The notes: generated from the sequence alone by a model not told the origin. Shown: positions 19,735 through 31,192, counted from the stretch's first letter. The stretch: DNA of 64,000 bases from Agapetus fuscipes (GCA_951799405.1 OX637337.1:18226347-18290346), one strand, 5' to 3'. Numbers and translations are program-made.

Positions 19735-19950
19735 TATCCTGCCGCCATTCCTCTAGGGGTGGCCGGTACCTCCACACAAGTGCCTCCACTTGACTCTGTC
19801 CTTGCATACTTCTTTCATCTCATCTAATTTCATCACTCTTTTCATGCATGCTCTTCTCTTGTTTCCACTCTGTAAATTCCATTCATTCGCAATCTCACTT
19901 ATCTGATCAATCCATTGTTTCCTAGGTCTTCCCCTTGCCTGACACCTGAC
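19735..19950 (-). pseudogene. RTE-A ORF C-terminal remnant
   Basis: The minus strand translates as GRPRKQWIDQISEIANEWNL, then QSGNKRRACMKRVMKLDEMK, then EVCKDRVKWR. It is collinear with the RTE-A C-terminus and 5'-truncated. Confidence 0.85.
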
Positions 19951-20384
19951 CTGTAAATATAAATAGGTTCCACATGCTTCATGCGAGCTCTTTGGGCAGC
20001 GTGGTAAAAAGTTTATTATTAATATTTTGGATGCTAGGAGCTATAAAACAAGATGAAGTATATTATCATATTTTAAAAAATACGTGTGGTTCAAATGCCA
20101 CAAAATATTTCTGCAACTTCGATTACAAATTATTTTTTTGGAGACATCTAGGACCCTTGTCTTGGTAACATTGTTAGTAAACTTTCACATGCAAATACTT
20201 CATATAAGAACCCAAATAACAACAAGGCATTGATGTGAGCGCACTAGTAGTACATAAGAAGGTAGAAGGCTCCCAAATATTTGAACTTGTAAGCCCCTCG
20301 AAATTTCTTTCAGAAAAAAACGCTTCGTCACATTCAGTCCTGAGGGTGATAGGTTGCGCATCCTTACCAACACGGAGCTGAGGT

Positions 20385-20660
20385 CAACAAAATTTCAGTA
20401 GTGAAATGAAGAAGACTTCAGTGGGCCCGACATTTTGCACGTGTAGAAGACTCTAGGATTATCAGAAATATCTTGTATGGCGTCTCCTCCGGTGTTAGAC
20501 CAGTTAGGTAGTGTCAAGATACGGTGGGCAGAACATGTCAAGGATGAAGCGGAAGTCCTGGGAGTAAGAAGACCATGGATAAAAGCGGCACAAGACAGAG
20601 AGTCCTGGATGATTGTGGTGCGGGAGGCCCTGAGTCTTTAAGGCTTGTGAGCCGGGTTGA
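20385..20660 (+). pseudogene. LINE C-terminal remnant (different family)
   Basis: The plus strand in shifting frames gives LQWARHFARVEDSRIIRNIL and, later, LGVRRPWIKAAQDRESW. This is the LRWxGHVxRMED...AQDRxxW pattern common to LINE C-termini, and distinct from RTE-A. Confidence 0.65.
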
Positions 20661-20689
20661 GTGAGTAAAAATAGAGCTATCAGCAGTGT

Positions 20690-20910
20690 ACGCGGTGCCA
20701 GGAAGTGTGAAAGGAAAAAGAGGTAAGGGACGGCCGAGAAAAGTATGGAGTCATCAGATTGAAGAGATTGCCAAAGAATGGGATCTACAAAGTGAGCGTA
20801 AAAGAAGAAAATGCATGAAAAAGCTGATGGGTATGAATGAATAGAAAGCGGTATTTTTAAGGATAGGAAGAAATGGAGGCAGATCTGCAGAGGCTCAGGT
20901 CACCTCTAGC
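20690..20910 (+). pseudogene. RTE-A-like ORF C-terminal remnant, second subfamily
   Basis: Translates as GKRGKGRPRKVWSHQIEEIA then KEWDLQSERKRRKCMKKLMG and a stop. Divergence from the other RTE-A remnants suggests an older or related subfamily. Confidence 0.75.
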
Positions 20911-21039
20911 GGAATGGTGACAGAGTTACAGTAACAGTAACATGCTTTATTGCTTGATATCTTCAAATATATAGAATCAAAGGCCCACCGACGCCAGTTG
21001 AGGTCCATGGATGTCTTCACTTTGGGAATGCCTGGGGTA

Positions 21040-21165
21040 GGAGGTAAGGAAGGATAAACGTGACGAGGTCTGATTGCGGGGGTTGTGAGGTTGGGGGGAG
21101 GAAGGGGTAGGCTAACGAGCCTGCGGGGGAGGAGGAGGGGAGGGGGGGAGGGCTGATGATCCGAC
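21040..21165 (+). repeat. G-rich block
   Basis: Plus-strand runs GGGGG, GGGGGG, GGGG, GGGGG, GGGG and GGGGGGG within ~110 bp, a strong G-quadruplex potential. No promoter or gene is evident next to it. Confidence 0.7.
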
Positions 21166-21394
21166 CAGCGTACTGGATGTAAATTCTTTCTGGCCCAGCA
21201 CTGCAGAGTCTATCTGCTCTCACTGTATGGTCCCCAGATACTCTAGGCAACTTTAAGCGTTTTGTTTAGAATTAAAAAAAAATGAATTTACGAACCGTGT
21301 TGTGGAGGAGATTAGGTTTCTTAACGTTTTGTATAATTCGTACCTGAAGTACCTACCTCTTCTTTTCTTTAGAGGTACGAACTGAACTGTCAGA

Positions 21395-21860
21395 AGAAAG
21401 AGAGCGCCGTTTTTGTGTGTGTCACACTTCAAGGGCCCTCTCCGATCACGGATAAGACTTTTTGAAAAGGTGCGTCTTGAGAGCTCCGCGAAATATACCC
21501 ATAGATTTGGAGTTCTTCACTCCGGGTGGCAGTCTGTTTCACTCCACCGGACCCGCAACACGAAAAGCACGGTCTCCAAAGTTTGTACGGATCTGACGGT
21601 GCGGCTGAACCAAATTGATTGCACCATCGCCCGCGGATCTGAGTGTCTGCCTCCTCACACCCATCTCAACAGGCGAAATCATGTCAGTTAGATAAGCCAA
21701 GTCATTGATGGCTTTATATACCATCAGACAAACACGGTAGACCACCCTCTCCGGGAAACGAAGCCAGTGTAGTTTTTTTAACAGCGGAGTGATGTGAGCG
21801 AATTTGGATATCCCGAATATGAGCCTTGCTGCTGAATTTAACACAGATTGAAAGCGGTTG
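21395..21860 (-). mobile_element. CR1/L2-like LINE 3' end
   Basis: Minus-strand ORF 21844-21539 contains LNSAARLIFGISKFAHITPL, LLKKLHWLRFPERVVYRVCL, MVYKAINDL, and NFGDRAFRVAGPVE. After a one-base slip it continues as NRLPPGVKNSKSMGIFRGAL then KTHLF. One frameshift therefore separates the two halves of the normal C-terminal domain. Related to, but clearly different from, the copy at 735-1155. Confidence 0.87.
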
Positions 21861-22697
21861 AAATGCTTCTAGGTAGTAAACACATTGCGTGTAACCTTGA
21901 ATTTAAATATTTTAATTGAAATTTATCGTTCAATTTAAGTGATTGTTAACACTTAAATTATTTCTTATGCATTATATTAGAGGAAGAGGACAAAATATCT
22001 GTTATGAAATGTTTTTGCTTCTACTGTATGCTAGCGTAGGAAAATGTGAAAAATAGGGTAATTGCAGTAGTAGGGAATACGATGTAAAATTTTGCTTGTG
22101 TAGAGTACATTCAAAAGTATATTTCACAACCATATATTTATTGAAGAAGTAAAATTAAAGATTTAATTTGTAATTTTCCAAAATAAGACATCTAGAAATT
22201 GAGCCAGACTAAAACGCAGCGTTACCGACTTGGCTGGCTATGACGTCACAGGACCTACATTCAGGCACCTGCGTCTCGGCAAACTTCGGTAAAATACTCC
22301 GAGCCCACTGACTTCACATACGCCCAAATAAATATAAATCCTGTTGACAGGAATTCGAAAATGTACTAATTGATACTATGTACTTAAAAAAAAACGCTGT
22401 TTATTAAAAAAAAAAAAAAACGCACGTGCATTTTGAAAACATAAATCGAAAAACAAAGTGAAATTACTCTTTTCTGCGAGAGGCTCTGGCCTCTAGTGAC
22501 AGAGTTGTAGTTACGGAGTGGAGTCAAAAAAAACGCCGCCTTTCCTTTGTCACGTAGTTAGCGCTATGGTTGACGAGCGGGCGCCGTTGGTAATTTGACA
22601 GCAAACATCGCGGCTCCTGCGATTAGATTATTCTCCGCGAACAAGGGAGGGCGTCGCGAGACGGAGGATAGATCCAATAAAACTGCATGGGACAGCT
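21861..22697. other. Unassigned DNA with a mixed-GC block
   Basis: AT-rich to ~22200, then 22200-22330 and 22470-22690 become GC-balanced (TATGACGTCACAGG, GACGAGCGGGCGCCGTTGG, GGCGTCGCGAGACGGAGG). TGACGTCA is a perfect CRE-type site. No repeat match in the window; candidate regulatory DNA. Confidence 0.35.
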
Positions 22698-23130
22698 GCA
22701 TAAAACGCAACTAAGCTGCACATATAGTGTAACTTCTTGCCGCATTATCCCCGAAGGGTTTCGAATGTGGCGCGGTAGAACCTATTTATTTTTACAGGTA
22801 AAGGGGCCGGCCTTAGTACTCATTTCTTGTGAGGCTGAGTAAATCTAATCTAATCTAATCTAATCTAAGCTGCAAAGATATATATCATTTAAGATTTATA
22901 TTAAATGCATTCCCACAAGCAGACATGTATAATTTCGGGCTAACACATGCCGCATACCTACAATATAAAAACCCAATCTCAAATGAACATAAGCTCTGCA
23001 ACTCTTTGCCGCAACTCTTAAACCTTGCCGGAATTTTATTTTGGGGTTTGAAATAAACACAGAAAGAGGAAATCATTTCTGACACCCTCGGTGGGATTCG
23101 AACCCGATCTCACTACCAACTGAGCTATTG
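22698..23130 (-). mobile_element. SINE-B split by an RTE-A tail
   Basis: The tail half (22698-22842) reads, on the plus strand, AACGCAACTAAGCTGCACAT to GTGAGGCTGAGTAAA. The head half (23017-23130) resumes CTTAAACCTTGCCGG and ends at the tRNA-like A-box CTCAGTTGGTAGTGAG reversed. TAAA is repeated at both junctions. Confidence 0.9.
22843..23016 (-). mobile_element. RTE-A LINE 3'-end copy inside a SINE-B
   Basis: It opens (plus strand) with TCTAATCTAATCTAATCTAA, the TTAGA tail, and ends near GCAACTCTTTGCCGCAACTC. It is strongly 5'-truncated. Nearly identical to the tail of the 8163 LINE over its length, so among the younger copies. Confidence 0.9.
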
Positions 23131-23439
23131 GCATTGCGTAAATTTTATTGCGAAAATCGAAAATGTATGGAATACACCAAGGCACTCCTAGAGAGTGATT
23201 TAGTTTGTATGCATTTTTTCGATTTACGCAATCGAGTAGCGATTGATGCTATGTTGTATACTCAAGGTACTGATCTATATTTGTGCATTTATATAACATC
23301 TGATTATTCTTTCTTAAATTGTATCGATTTTTTTTTTTCAATAAAGTTGCTTGTTTTTATTTTTCGTTAGTTCAGTTGGTGGAATATTTCCAGCATATTT
23401 TTTTTCGATCCTTACCAAGACTGTAGGAAATAATTTCTC

Positions 23440-23562
23440 TTTTGGTATTGATTTAAAACCTAAAATAAAAATACTGCAAGATTTACTCAGCCTTCACAAG
23501 AAATGATAACCATCCTCAGCAGGAGCTGGGAAACCCTAACTTTAGGTGAAATTGGAACAAAA
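23440..23562 (+). mobile_element. SINE-B central fragment
   Basis: TTGATTTAAAACCTAAAATA, AAATACTGCAAGATTTACTC, AGCCTTCACAAGAAATGATA, then GGAGCTGGGAAACCC. No head or tail. Confidence 0.75.
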
Positions 23563-23624
23563 GTTTATTGTTGTTATTACTATTATTAGTATCAATATTT
23601 ACGATTCATTTTATTTAAAATCAA

Positions 23625-23850
23625 ACACGAATCTAATCTAATCTTAGTTGCAAAAATATGTAACATTAAAGATTCACATGATATGTATTTTCACAAGCAG
23701 ACATGTATAAACTCGCGCTTTAACATGTCGCATGTGGACTTAAAATATAAAAACCAGAATCTCAAATGAACATACACCCTGCAACTCTTGCCGACCTTCC
23801 CTGAAACACGGGTGACATTGGCAAAGTTAACCATTTTCTACGTCAGCAGC
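23625..23850 (-). mobile_element. RTE-A LINE 3'-end copy
   Basis: The plus strand starts AATCTAATCTAATCTTAGTT (tail plus end) and runs to TTGGCAAAGTTAACCATTTT, where it is 5'-truncated. Confidence 0.9.
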
Positions 23851-24164
23851 GTAATAAAATACAAAATAAATAAATACTTGATTTACTTACAATGGATCAA
23901 ATTAGTCTGTGAAACTGGGGCACTAGTTCCTCGAGCTCGTGCCTGCTATTCGCAAGTTTTTGCACATGCCACACGACCTCACCTGGTCCGCCGGGCTGAA
24001 GAAGCGGGGTTCGTTACGCAGGGGGTCTCCTGAACCCCGACCCTCGCCACATCTCGGCTCGGTATAACTTTATCAATCGGGGCAATTGGCCGAAACTAGA
24101 GGGTGGCGAGCTTGAGGTCAGTTGAAGGATGCGAACTGCATACGTAACATGTCTTCAATAATAA

Positions 24165-24527
24165 AAAAAAAGCTGCACATATAGTGTAACTGTTTACCGC
24201 GTTGTCCTCGGGATGGCATGTAGCATATGGAGCATATTGATTTTTACAGGTAAAGGGCTCAACCACTTCAATTAAATTGGGGCTTTTCAGCTCGTGAGGT
24301 AGCTGGTATTCAGAACCTGTGAAGGCTTAGTTGACCTCACCGGTATTTTATTTTGGGTTGTACAAATATACGAGTAGGTACACTGAAGTAAGATCATTTT
24401 TGAGAAATTATTAGGAACCGAACCCTAGCTCTCGGCATGGGATGCCAGCATTTAACGAAGTGACCTATAATCGATCGATAGGTCTATAATCTTAGATTAT
24501 AGATTATAGATTATAGACCTATCGATC
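24165..24527 (-). mobile_element. SINE-B copy with AT-rich palindrome at its head
   Basis: Tail to head on the plus strand: GCTGCACATATAGTGTAACT, CTCGGGATGGCATGTAGCAT, CTGTGAAGGCTTAGTTGACC, CCTAGCTCTCGGCATGGGAT. The head runs into a palindrome at 24471-24527 (CGATCGATAGGTCTATAATC mirrored), perhaps slippage between the SINE head and TATAGAT repeats. Confidence 0.8.
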
Positions 24528-24574
24528 GGGCCGGGTAAAATTGGCATATTTTGTATTCTTGAAAACGTTTGCTG

Positions 24575-24995
24575 ATAGCGCTTAATACATCATCATCATC
24601 ATCATTGGCCCTATATCCCGTTGTGGGCCTTGGTTTCATTGAGGAGTTGCTTCCACTTGTCCCTTTCCATCACATCTCGTTACTAGTTGACCACCCCCAG
24701 CCCTGGAAGTCTCATCACCACGGTAATTCTAACCTACCAAATATCAGTAATATTTGTATGAAGACCTGTCAATCCAAGATGGCCGCAAGTGAACAACTTA
24801 TTAGACTTCATACAAATATTACCGATATTCAGTATGTAAGAATTACCGTTGTGATGAGACTTCCAGCCCAGAGCTCGCAAACCCCTTTTCACCCCATCGC
24901 TCCATCTCAACTTTGGCCTTCCGACACTTCTTCTGCCATTGAGTTTGTACAGTAGATAGTTTTTATTGTTGACCTGGATCAAAATTATCGTCAAT
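24575..24995 (-). pseudogene. LINE 3' end split by a MITE
   Basis: The minus strand gives NGRRSVGRPKLRWSDGVKRG then LRALGW up to 24867. Past the MITE (24703-24866) it continues in a new frame with RDKWKQLLNETKAHNGI and a stop, followed by an ATC microsatellite (24586-24606). The pattern is of a LINE C-terminus distinct from RTE-A. Confidence 0.8.
24703..24866. mobile_element. Foldback MITE (CTGGAAGTCTCATCA family), copy 2
   Basis: Same termini and same subterminal ATTACCGATATTCGGTAGG-type arms as 7496-7666. The loop centre reads AAGATGGCCGCAAGTGAAC. Inserted within a LINE reading frame remnant. A clean target duplication is not clear; GGG or GGCTGG repeats flank it. Confidence 0.9.
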
Positions 24996-25284
24996 AGGAC
25001 TCGATGGGTCTTGAGTTTGCGTTAATTTCAAAATCGCTTTTTCCAATTCCAACGCTACTACTTTACTATACCATTGACATTTGATGGCAATCTTTAGCCC
25101 TCGGTTCTTTGCGACTGCTCAATTTAGTGAAAATAGTTTATTTGGCCCGCAATATCATATAAGTTTGACCTGCCAGCTCTAAGCCTCTTCATATTCAACA
25201 ACTGCACATTCAAAACTTCATACCTAACATAAACTGGGTGCTGCTACATCTGATTTGTGTGAATCGGCAATCAGGCGACGGTAT

Positions 25285-25385
25285 TCGGTCAGTCTCCCCC
25301 CTCCCATTTCCCCCCTATGGGTCCTCTCCAACCCCCTCCCTAGTAGACCCCCCTGTCCCCAACTATGGACCCCTAGCAAGGTCCC
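25285..25385 (+). repeat. C-rich block
   Basis: Runs CCCCCC, CCCCCC, CCCCC and CCCCCC within ~90 bp; i-motif or G-quadruplex potential on the minus strand. Confidence 0.55.
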
Positions 25386-25529
25386 GCGTGATCTCATTAC
25401 AGACCTCCGACCATCAATCCGACTACCTACGAAATCTACCCTTACTGAGACTTTAAAAATGAAAATAATTTTATTTACAAAATTGGGCACTTTTCAAGCA
25501 GAAACAATGTTTGAACATCTAGAAAAATG

Positions 25530-25850
25530 AACAACTGATGACTGACCATAGGGTCTGAAATGACGGGCTCAAGAATGAGTGCAGTATAATCGAGAATATG
25601 TGAGTGAAAATTCAAAGTAGAACAGTTAGATGGTTCGGGCATATAACATTGAGAATGGACAATGAACGACTGGTAAAAAGGTGAATGCAAAAGTCCACAC
25701 TTGTGGTGGTGGAAGACCGTGGGAAGAATGAATTGATCATGTAGAGAAGAGCATGTATACAGAGAGGGTGATGAATGTCCAAAAGATGAAACAAAAACAA
25801 AGGAAATGGATCTGCGGAGGTACTGGCCATCCCTTGAAGATTATCGGCTT
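25530..25850 (+). pseudogene. RTE-A ORF C-terminal remnant
   Basis: In one frame VKIQSRTVRWFGHITLRMDN then ERLVKR and a stop, then frame-shifted GRPWEE-like and KMKQKQRKWICGGTGHP. Homologous to the RWFGHMERMNEERLTKK region of the 8163 LINE. Related to the remnant at 62480-62745. Confidence 0.75.
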
Positions 25851-25859
25851 GATACAATT

Positions 25860-26780
25860 AAAAGTACAAAAGAGGTCATTTTGTATTCTTCACAGCTTTT
25901 TTTAATTGCCAACGTTTCTCTTCTACAAGCGGAAAATATTTTTAAGGCTGCTTATCACAAAGACGCGGTGGTCTTCGCGTCCGCTTACGGTTGTTACCAT
26001 GTTCGATATAAATAATGAGAAAACGATTTCCTGTGTTTCAATGTATTTATCTCATTTTCGAAAAAAAGCCTAGATTGCCGCATTGACAACCCCTTTGGGT
26101 CTCAGATTTTCTATGATTATTCATGTATGGATGAATTCCAAACTTAAATGTAAGCGCATGTATGAATTCCAGGCATGAATTTTACGTACGCCATTTAGGC
26201 TTCCTTCAATACGGCCTTCGTTACACATCCGGTCGACTAATCCCATTTCACTTGTTTACCCTATTCTAGCTATCCTGGCCTACTATGCCACATCTCTTGC
26301 TCACCATCTACAATCCAATTCAATACGTCAAATTCAAATTTAACTTGAAATTTGTCAATTTTAATTTGAGATTTTGTTGGCCTGACTATTTATTCCCTGC
26401 ACGGTAAACAATCAAATTTTAACTCTCAATATCAAACAAATGAAAAAACTGGTGTTTGTTGAGTTTGGTTTTTCTGACTTATCCCTTCTCACTTGTTTTC
26501 CCAAGCTTAGTAGATAAGTACGAATCTTTGTACAAAATGCCTAGGCAAATAATTTAAGCACGACTCAAAGTATCAAACAACTCTTTTGTTTGTTTTAAAA
26601 ACTGATTTAAACACGGAAAAATAGATTAAAGATTGTAAAAATCCACTTAATACATTTAACATTACACAGTAAATGACAGATTCTAACAAAATGTGTGGTA
26701 GGCGTTGTTTGAGACGCATAAAAAGTTCATTTTTACCGCTACGATATACAGTGCTTTTTTGATTCATCACATATCTTACT
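25860..26780. other. No recognisable feature
   Basis: AT-rich DNA with a weak block at 26200-26300 (GGTCGACTAATCCCATTTC). No gene or repeat family identified. Confidence 0.4.
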
Positions 26781-26790
26781 TAACATCTGC

Positions 26791-26841
26791 AATCATATTC
26801 AAAATGTCAAATTCCACTTTAAATTTGACATTTTGAATATG
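26791..26841. repeat. Short inverted repeat
   Basis: CATATTCAAAATGTCAAATT, a short spacer, then its reverse complement AATTTGACATTTTGAATATG. A ~20 bp stem; could be a decayed MITE centre. Confidence 0.8.
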
Positions 26842-26987
26842 AGGAAAAGAGGAAGAAAAAGGAAATAAAAGAAGCACCACAGTCGCAAAACAAACACGCC
26901 TAAGTCCCCGTGAATGGGAGAGGACGTGAATAAATAAATTAAGAATCGTTTGAACTTTGATTTGCACCGCTCTGAATGGAATCATTT

Positions 26988-27035
26988 GGCTTGGGGTGGG
27001 GGTCAGGGCGAGGAAGGGAGGGGCAGGGGGCTGAG
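26988..27035 (+). repeat. G-rich block
   Basis: GGGGTGGGGGTCAGGGCGAG, then GGGAGGGGCAGGGGG: quadruplex-forming pattern. Confidence 0.7.
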
Positions 27036-27343
27036 GGTATATAGGCAGTTCTTCCCAACTAATGGCCCGCGAGAGCTTCGCGGGTCATGCGGCAGACAAA
27101 AAATAATTAACAAAATATATGGATCGCCATGTGCCATGAACAATACGACATGGATTTGTGTTACGTTATTCGTTTGAAACACATAAAACATTTGAAAAGT
27201 AATATCTATTGATTTAGCGATAGATTGTGTTGTTTTCTGTTTTTTCATAGTTTCCTTTGAAACATATTTTTGATAATCTATTTATTTATCTTTTTATTGC
27301 TCTGTGGATCAACGACAGATAAAATATTTTGTAAATAACGCTG

Positions 27344-27661
27344 TTTTCTTAAACGTAGTTTTATTTTCACAAATATATTTTCTACCTCAAGCACTTTCGA
27401 CCTTCAATACTCAGGTGATGTATCAAAAGTGATGTAGGTCAAATTAAAATTAAGAAAAAACCATAGATCAAAATTATATAAATTAAAATAACCTATACCT
27501 ATTTTTTTTAGTTTATATACTTAATTTTGATCTAGGTATATGTTTTTTCTTAATTTTAATTTGATATACATCACTCTTGATAATGACCTGAGTATTGAAG
27601 GTCGAAAGTGCTTGAGGTAGAAAATATTATTGTGAAAATAAAACTACGTTTTAGAAAACAA
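27344..27661. mobile_element. Foldback MITE, ~318 bp, nearly no loop
   Basis: The left arm begins GTTTTCTTAAACGTAGTTTT and the right arm ends with its reverse complement. Arms of ~150 bp (with small indels) share TTTCTACCTCAAGCACTTTC, GACCTTCAATACTCAGGT and TTAAAATTAAGAAAAAAC. No ORF. Single copy in the window. Confidence 0.92.
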
Positions 27662-28239
27662 TAATTTTATTTTAAACAAAATATAAGTTAGCTTTTGCCC
27701 CAGAAAACACGACTAAAACTGAATTGACTCGAGATATTTTAAAGTGAACAGTTTAATTAACGCAATTATATGAAGTTTCCCTTGTCACATAAATTAGGTA
27801 CTAAATGATGAAGAAGGCTCTTCATAGGTTACTCGCTTATGGAAAATATAAGTTTAAAATAAATTTTGCCGACAGGTAGCGAAAATCAGACCCTCTCTCT
27901 TTCGACCATTGTTTGTTATAAAGGCTCGCTTTGGCTTAAGTATGATGAAGGGATCTATGATCTAAAAAAGATTAGGAATCACTGGTGTAGAGGGTAGGTG
28001 AGAGACGGTGAGGGTAGGTTGTGTGAATGGCAGAATTAAGGTGGGACACGATTTGAGGTGAACGCTGGGGTGGATCTGAAGCAAGGGAAGGAAAATGCAC
28101 TGTTTTGTGTATAAATTTTAAAGCTATGTTGGAGAATTTTCAAAAAGAAAATATCCAGTATTATGGAATAACATTAGAGTCTAAAGTATATTCTTTTGTC
28201 TATAATGGTTATAAGATGATATGAATAAAACCTTATTGT

Positions 28240-28375
28240 AAATTTTTGTTCCTTGACTAATGAGATCCGTACGTGAATTGACATAGACAATTTGCTTGTA
28301 GACATGCATTCAAAATGAATCTAAAAATGTTCTTGTAGCTTTGCAACTCGGATTACAGAACACAGCAAACAATGC
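28240..28375 (+). mobile_element. RTE-A LINE 3'-end copy with internal deletion
   Basis: The start GTTCCTTGACTAATGAGATC is joined directly to the distal part (AATTTGCTTGTAGACATGCA ... TTTGCAACTCGGATTACAG). Confidence 0.7.
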
Positions 28376-28889
28376 AACTTATATTTTATTTATATTTAAA
28401 AAAAATCATAGGCTACTCTGTTTTCCATTTTGACGAATTCTTTTTTTATTCAGAAAGAAAAACGTCTTAACCGAAATTTTCGCGTTAAGTATTTTCTTTC
28501 CGAAAAATAATCGCTTACTACGAAGTCACGTATTCATACACGACTTAAACTCACTTCATGGTACACTTTTATTAGATTATCCTATTTTTTCAACAAAAAG
28601 TCTATAGAGTACTTACCTACGTAAAATATTATTATACAAATATAACATGTTCGAAAACGTGTATTTTAAAATAAAAATAAGGAGGGTAACGATTCTTAGT
28701 TCCTTCCTTCCTAAGAAGAAGAGCACAACATAGATGTTATAGCCGCTTGTTATTTTGTATGTAGATAACAGTTTATCACTATGTCTACAGGACGTGTTAT
28801 CTTTGTAGGTTGTTATCTGACGGTTAAGTAAACTCCACACATGCTTACTTCTTAGATAACGCTTACCTAACCAATAACCTTGATACTCT

Positions 28890-29025
28890 TTTCTATGATT
28901 TAAATAAGGCTTTACGTACCAAAGCCAGTCTTCTATGGGACTGCTGTCCTTAGCAACCAATGACAAAATATTTGTTTGTCTTTTCCCTAGCAACCCGATA
29001 GGGTTACGACACATTGTTTACTATA
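28890..29025 (-). repeat. Family X repeat, copy 2
   Basis: The plus strand reads GTCTTCTATGGGACTGCTGT, CCTTAGCAACCAATGACAAA, ATATTTGTTTGTCTTTTCCC, TAGCAACCCGATAGGG. It aligns with 43545-43665. Confidence 0.65.
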
Positions 29026-29039
29026 TCAATTGTACATGT

Positions 29040-29240
29040 ATTATTAGTACATACTGTAAAAAATTGTTCACTTTGCTAAAGTAACCCCTGTTTAAGACAA
29101 CGTCAGCAAGAGTTGCGGACTTATGTCCATTTGAAATTTGGGTTTTTATTTTGTTGTTACGACGGCATATCTAAGCGCGAACTTATACGTGTTAGCTTGT
29201 AAACATGCTTTAAATATGAATAAAAGACAATTAAGGTATC
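29040..29240 (+). mobile_element. RTE-A LINE 3'-end copy
   Basis: From CATACTGTAAAAAATTGTTC through AAGTAACCCCTGTTTAAGAC and AAGCGCGAACTTATACGTG to TTAAATATGAATAAAAG. The terminal TTGCAACTTAGAT block is missing. Confidence 0.85.
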
Positions 29241-29244
29241 TATC

Positions 29245-30160
29245 CGAGATAAAACGGACCTACATGTGCCTTCTTTGTCATAAAAATTAAGTGTTGTTTA
29301 TTGGTAACAGCATCAATCAATACTGGCTCCCCAAACGATGTTTGTAATCTAAGAAAGATCAGTGTGTACCTACATAAAAAAGGTGGTGAATTATCACGAA
29401 AAACTTTCAAATTCGTCAAAATTGAACGTTGTTTGGTATGGAAATTGAATATCAAATTTCTAATTTTTATTTCAATGAAACTTTCATCAGATTTTGAAGT
29501 GTTCAGAAAACAAGTACAAAGTGAAGATTGAAGTTGAATGTCAATCAGATTTTTTTAATTCTAGAAGAAATAAAATGGAAGATATCAAATTGATTGCAGC
29601 TTAGACAGTACAACGTCTGTCGGGTAGCTAGTCTTGAATATATTTAACCTAGCACAAATAATTTCATATTTATCACACGATATTATAATATGGATAATCT
29701 AGCTGTATGAATATCGTAACACACACGTCCACACCTGCATGGCAGTTCCACACGTATGTGCCTAACGATTGTAGTTACCACATCGTTAGCTAATAAACGG
29801 AGTCGGTGGGGAGCACCACCCCCACTCTACAGACGGGCGCGCCAGTTGAGCGAAACATTTCTCGCTAGAATATGTTTCCTTCAAAAACTGAAGTCAGTCA
29901 ATGTTGTTATGATTATTTGCTACATAAGATAGTGATTAAACTAGACAATAATGAGTGTCACAATGATAGGTTTGTAAGTAGGTACATAGTAAAGTAAATA
30001 CAGTAAAAATATTAATGCAACTATGTAATGGAAAGATCTCGAGCATTCTACCAATATCTGGGGCCAAGCGAAATGGACCTTTCTGCAAAACAAACACAAC
30101 TCTAAAATATTTATCTTTAAAAAAAAAAGATCTTCCATTTGGGTGTTTATTCCTAGCCCT
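29245..30160. other. Mostly unassigned
   Basis: AT-rich except ~29690-29870, a GC-balanced block (ACACACGTCCACACCTGC, GGAGTCGGTGGGGAGCACC, GACGGGCGCGCCAGTTGAGC) with no repeat match. Confidence 0.35.
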
Positions 30161-30164
30161 TAGG

Positions 30165-30245
30165 TTCCGCATGCACTTCAAGGACACCGCGGAAAGAAGT
30201 CACACTATATTTGCAGCCTATTTACTGTTGCAGTTGCTCTAAGCG
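30165..30245 (+). mobile_element. SINE-B 3'-terminal fragment
   Basis: CCGCATGCACTTCAAGGACA, CCGCGGAAAGAAGTCACACT, ATATTTGCAGCC. It matches the SINE-B tail (the ACAACGC..AAGAAGTTACACTATA block). Confidence 0.65.
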
Positions 30246-30339
30246 CTGTATTTAAGGGGAGAGTTTTTTTATTTATTGCGACAAATTGCGAAAAAAATAA
30301 ACTTGTAACAAAAACATGAAACTTATAAGTCCAAATAAT

Positions 30340-30395
30340 ATCTTAGTTTGTGGAATGCTACATACCATACCAGAGGGTTAGAGCTCGATCAAAAA
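30340..30395 (+). mobile_element. SINE-B head fragment
   Basis: GGAATGCTACATACCATACC then AGAGGGTTAGAGCTCGATC: the anticodon-arm and B-box part only. Confidence 0.5.
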
Positions 30396-30869
30396 GGAAG
30401 AGGAAAAAAACCAATGGACCACGATCAAGACCTGTAAGAACAATTTCAAACACAACCACGAAACTTGGAAGGAAAAAATCTCTTAATAGGCTTTACAATT
30501 TTTTATCAAAAAATGTTTACAACTGCTTTTCAATGGGGAGATTGGGGTGCGTTCACACATATACAGCAGAATGTATCGAAATTTCCAGAACGGTCGGTAG
30601 CCAGGCAACTAGCACATCCACACTGGCATGGGTGCGACGTCCCCCCCGTATAAAAGGCGTCTAATGATGTTAATTGGTAAACATATTTTTAAAGACTCTA
30701 AATTGGAGTCGTTGCGCTGTGTCGACGAATTGTTATTGATATGTTATACTAGATATTTGTAACGTTGATCATTTTTATAATAATATTTATTTCAGCCAAG
30801 TCACGTGGAGGGTGCAATACGTGACCAGTCATAAAAAATTACAAGTTGATAGTAGGTAGGTACTTAAAA

Positions 30870-31192
30870 TTTTGTATTTGATTTGAATGCATTTGTTTAT
30901 GTCTAAAATGTTATTTGTTGTGTATATTCCTTGACTTATAGGTTGGTATGCGGCTGACCACCCATGCTGTAGAATGTAGATAATGGTTAATTTTGCCAAT
31001 GTCACCCCTTTTTCAGGGAAGGTCGGCAGGAGTTGCAGGATGTATGACCATTTGAGATTTGGATTTTATGTTGTAGGTTCACATGCGGCATGCGCAAGCG
31101 CGAACTTGTATGTGTCTGATTGTGAGAATGCATGTAATGTGAATCCCCAATGTTACATATCTTTGCAACTTAGATTAGATTAGATACTATTC
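30870..31192 (+). mobile_element. RTE-A LINE 3'-end copy, long
   Basis: Homology to the 8163 LINE extends upstream of the module (ATGTTATTTGTTGTGTATAT), then TTCCTTGACTTATAGGTTGG ... TTTGCAACTTAGATTAGATT tail. A small insertion (GTAGAATGTAGATAATG) alters the CTGTAAAAAATGG block. The 66-codon ORF within is chance. Confidence 0.93.

Noticed and set aside
28613..29014. 133-codon minus-strand open frame
   Set aside because: It overlaps a family X repeat and has no recognisable domain. It starts at no convincing context. Left as unassigned.
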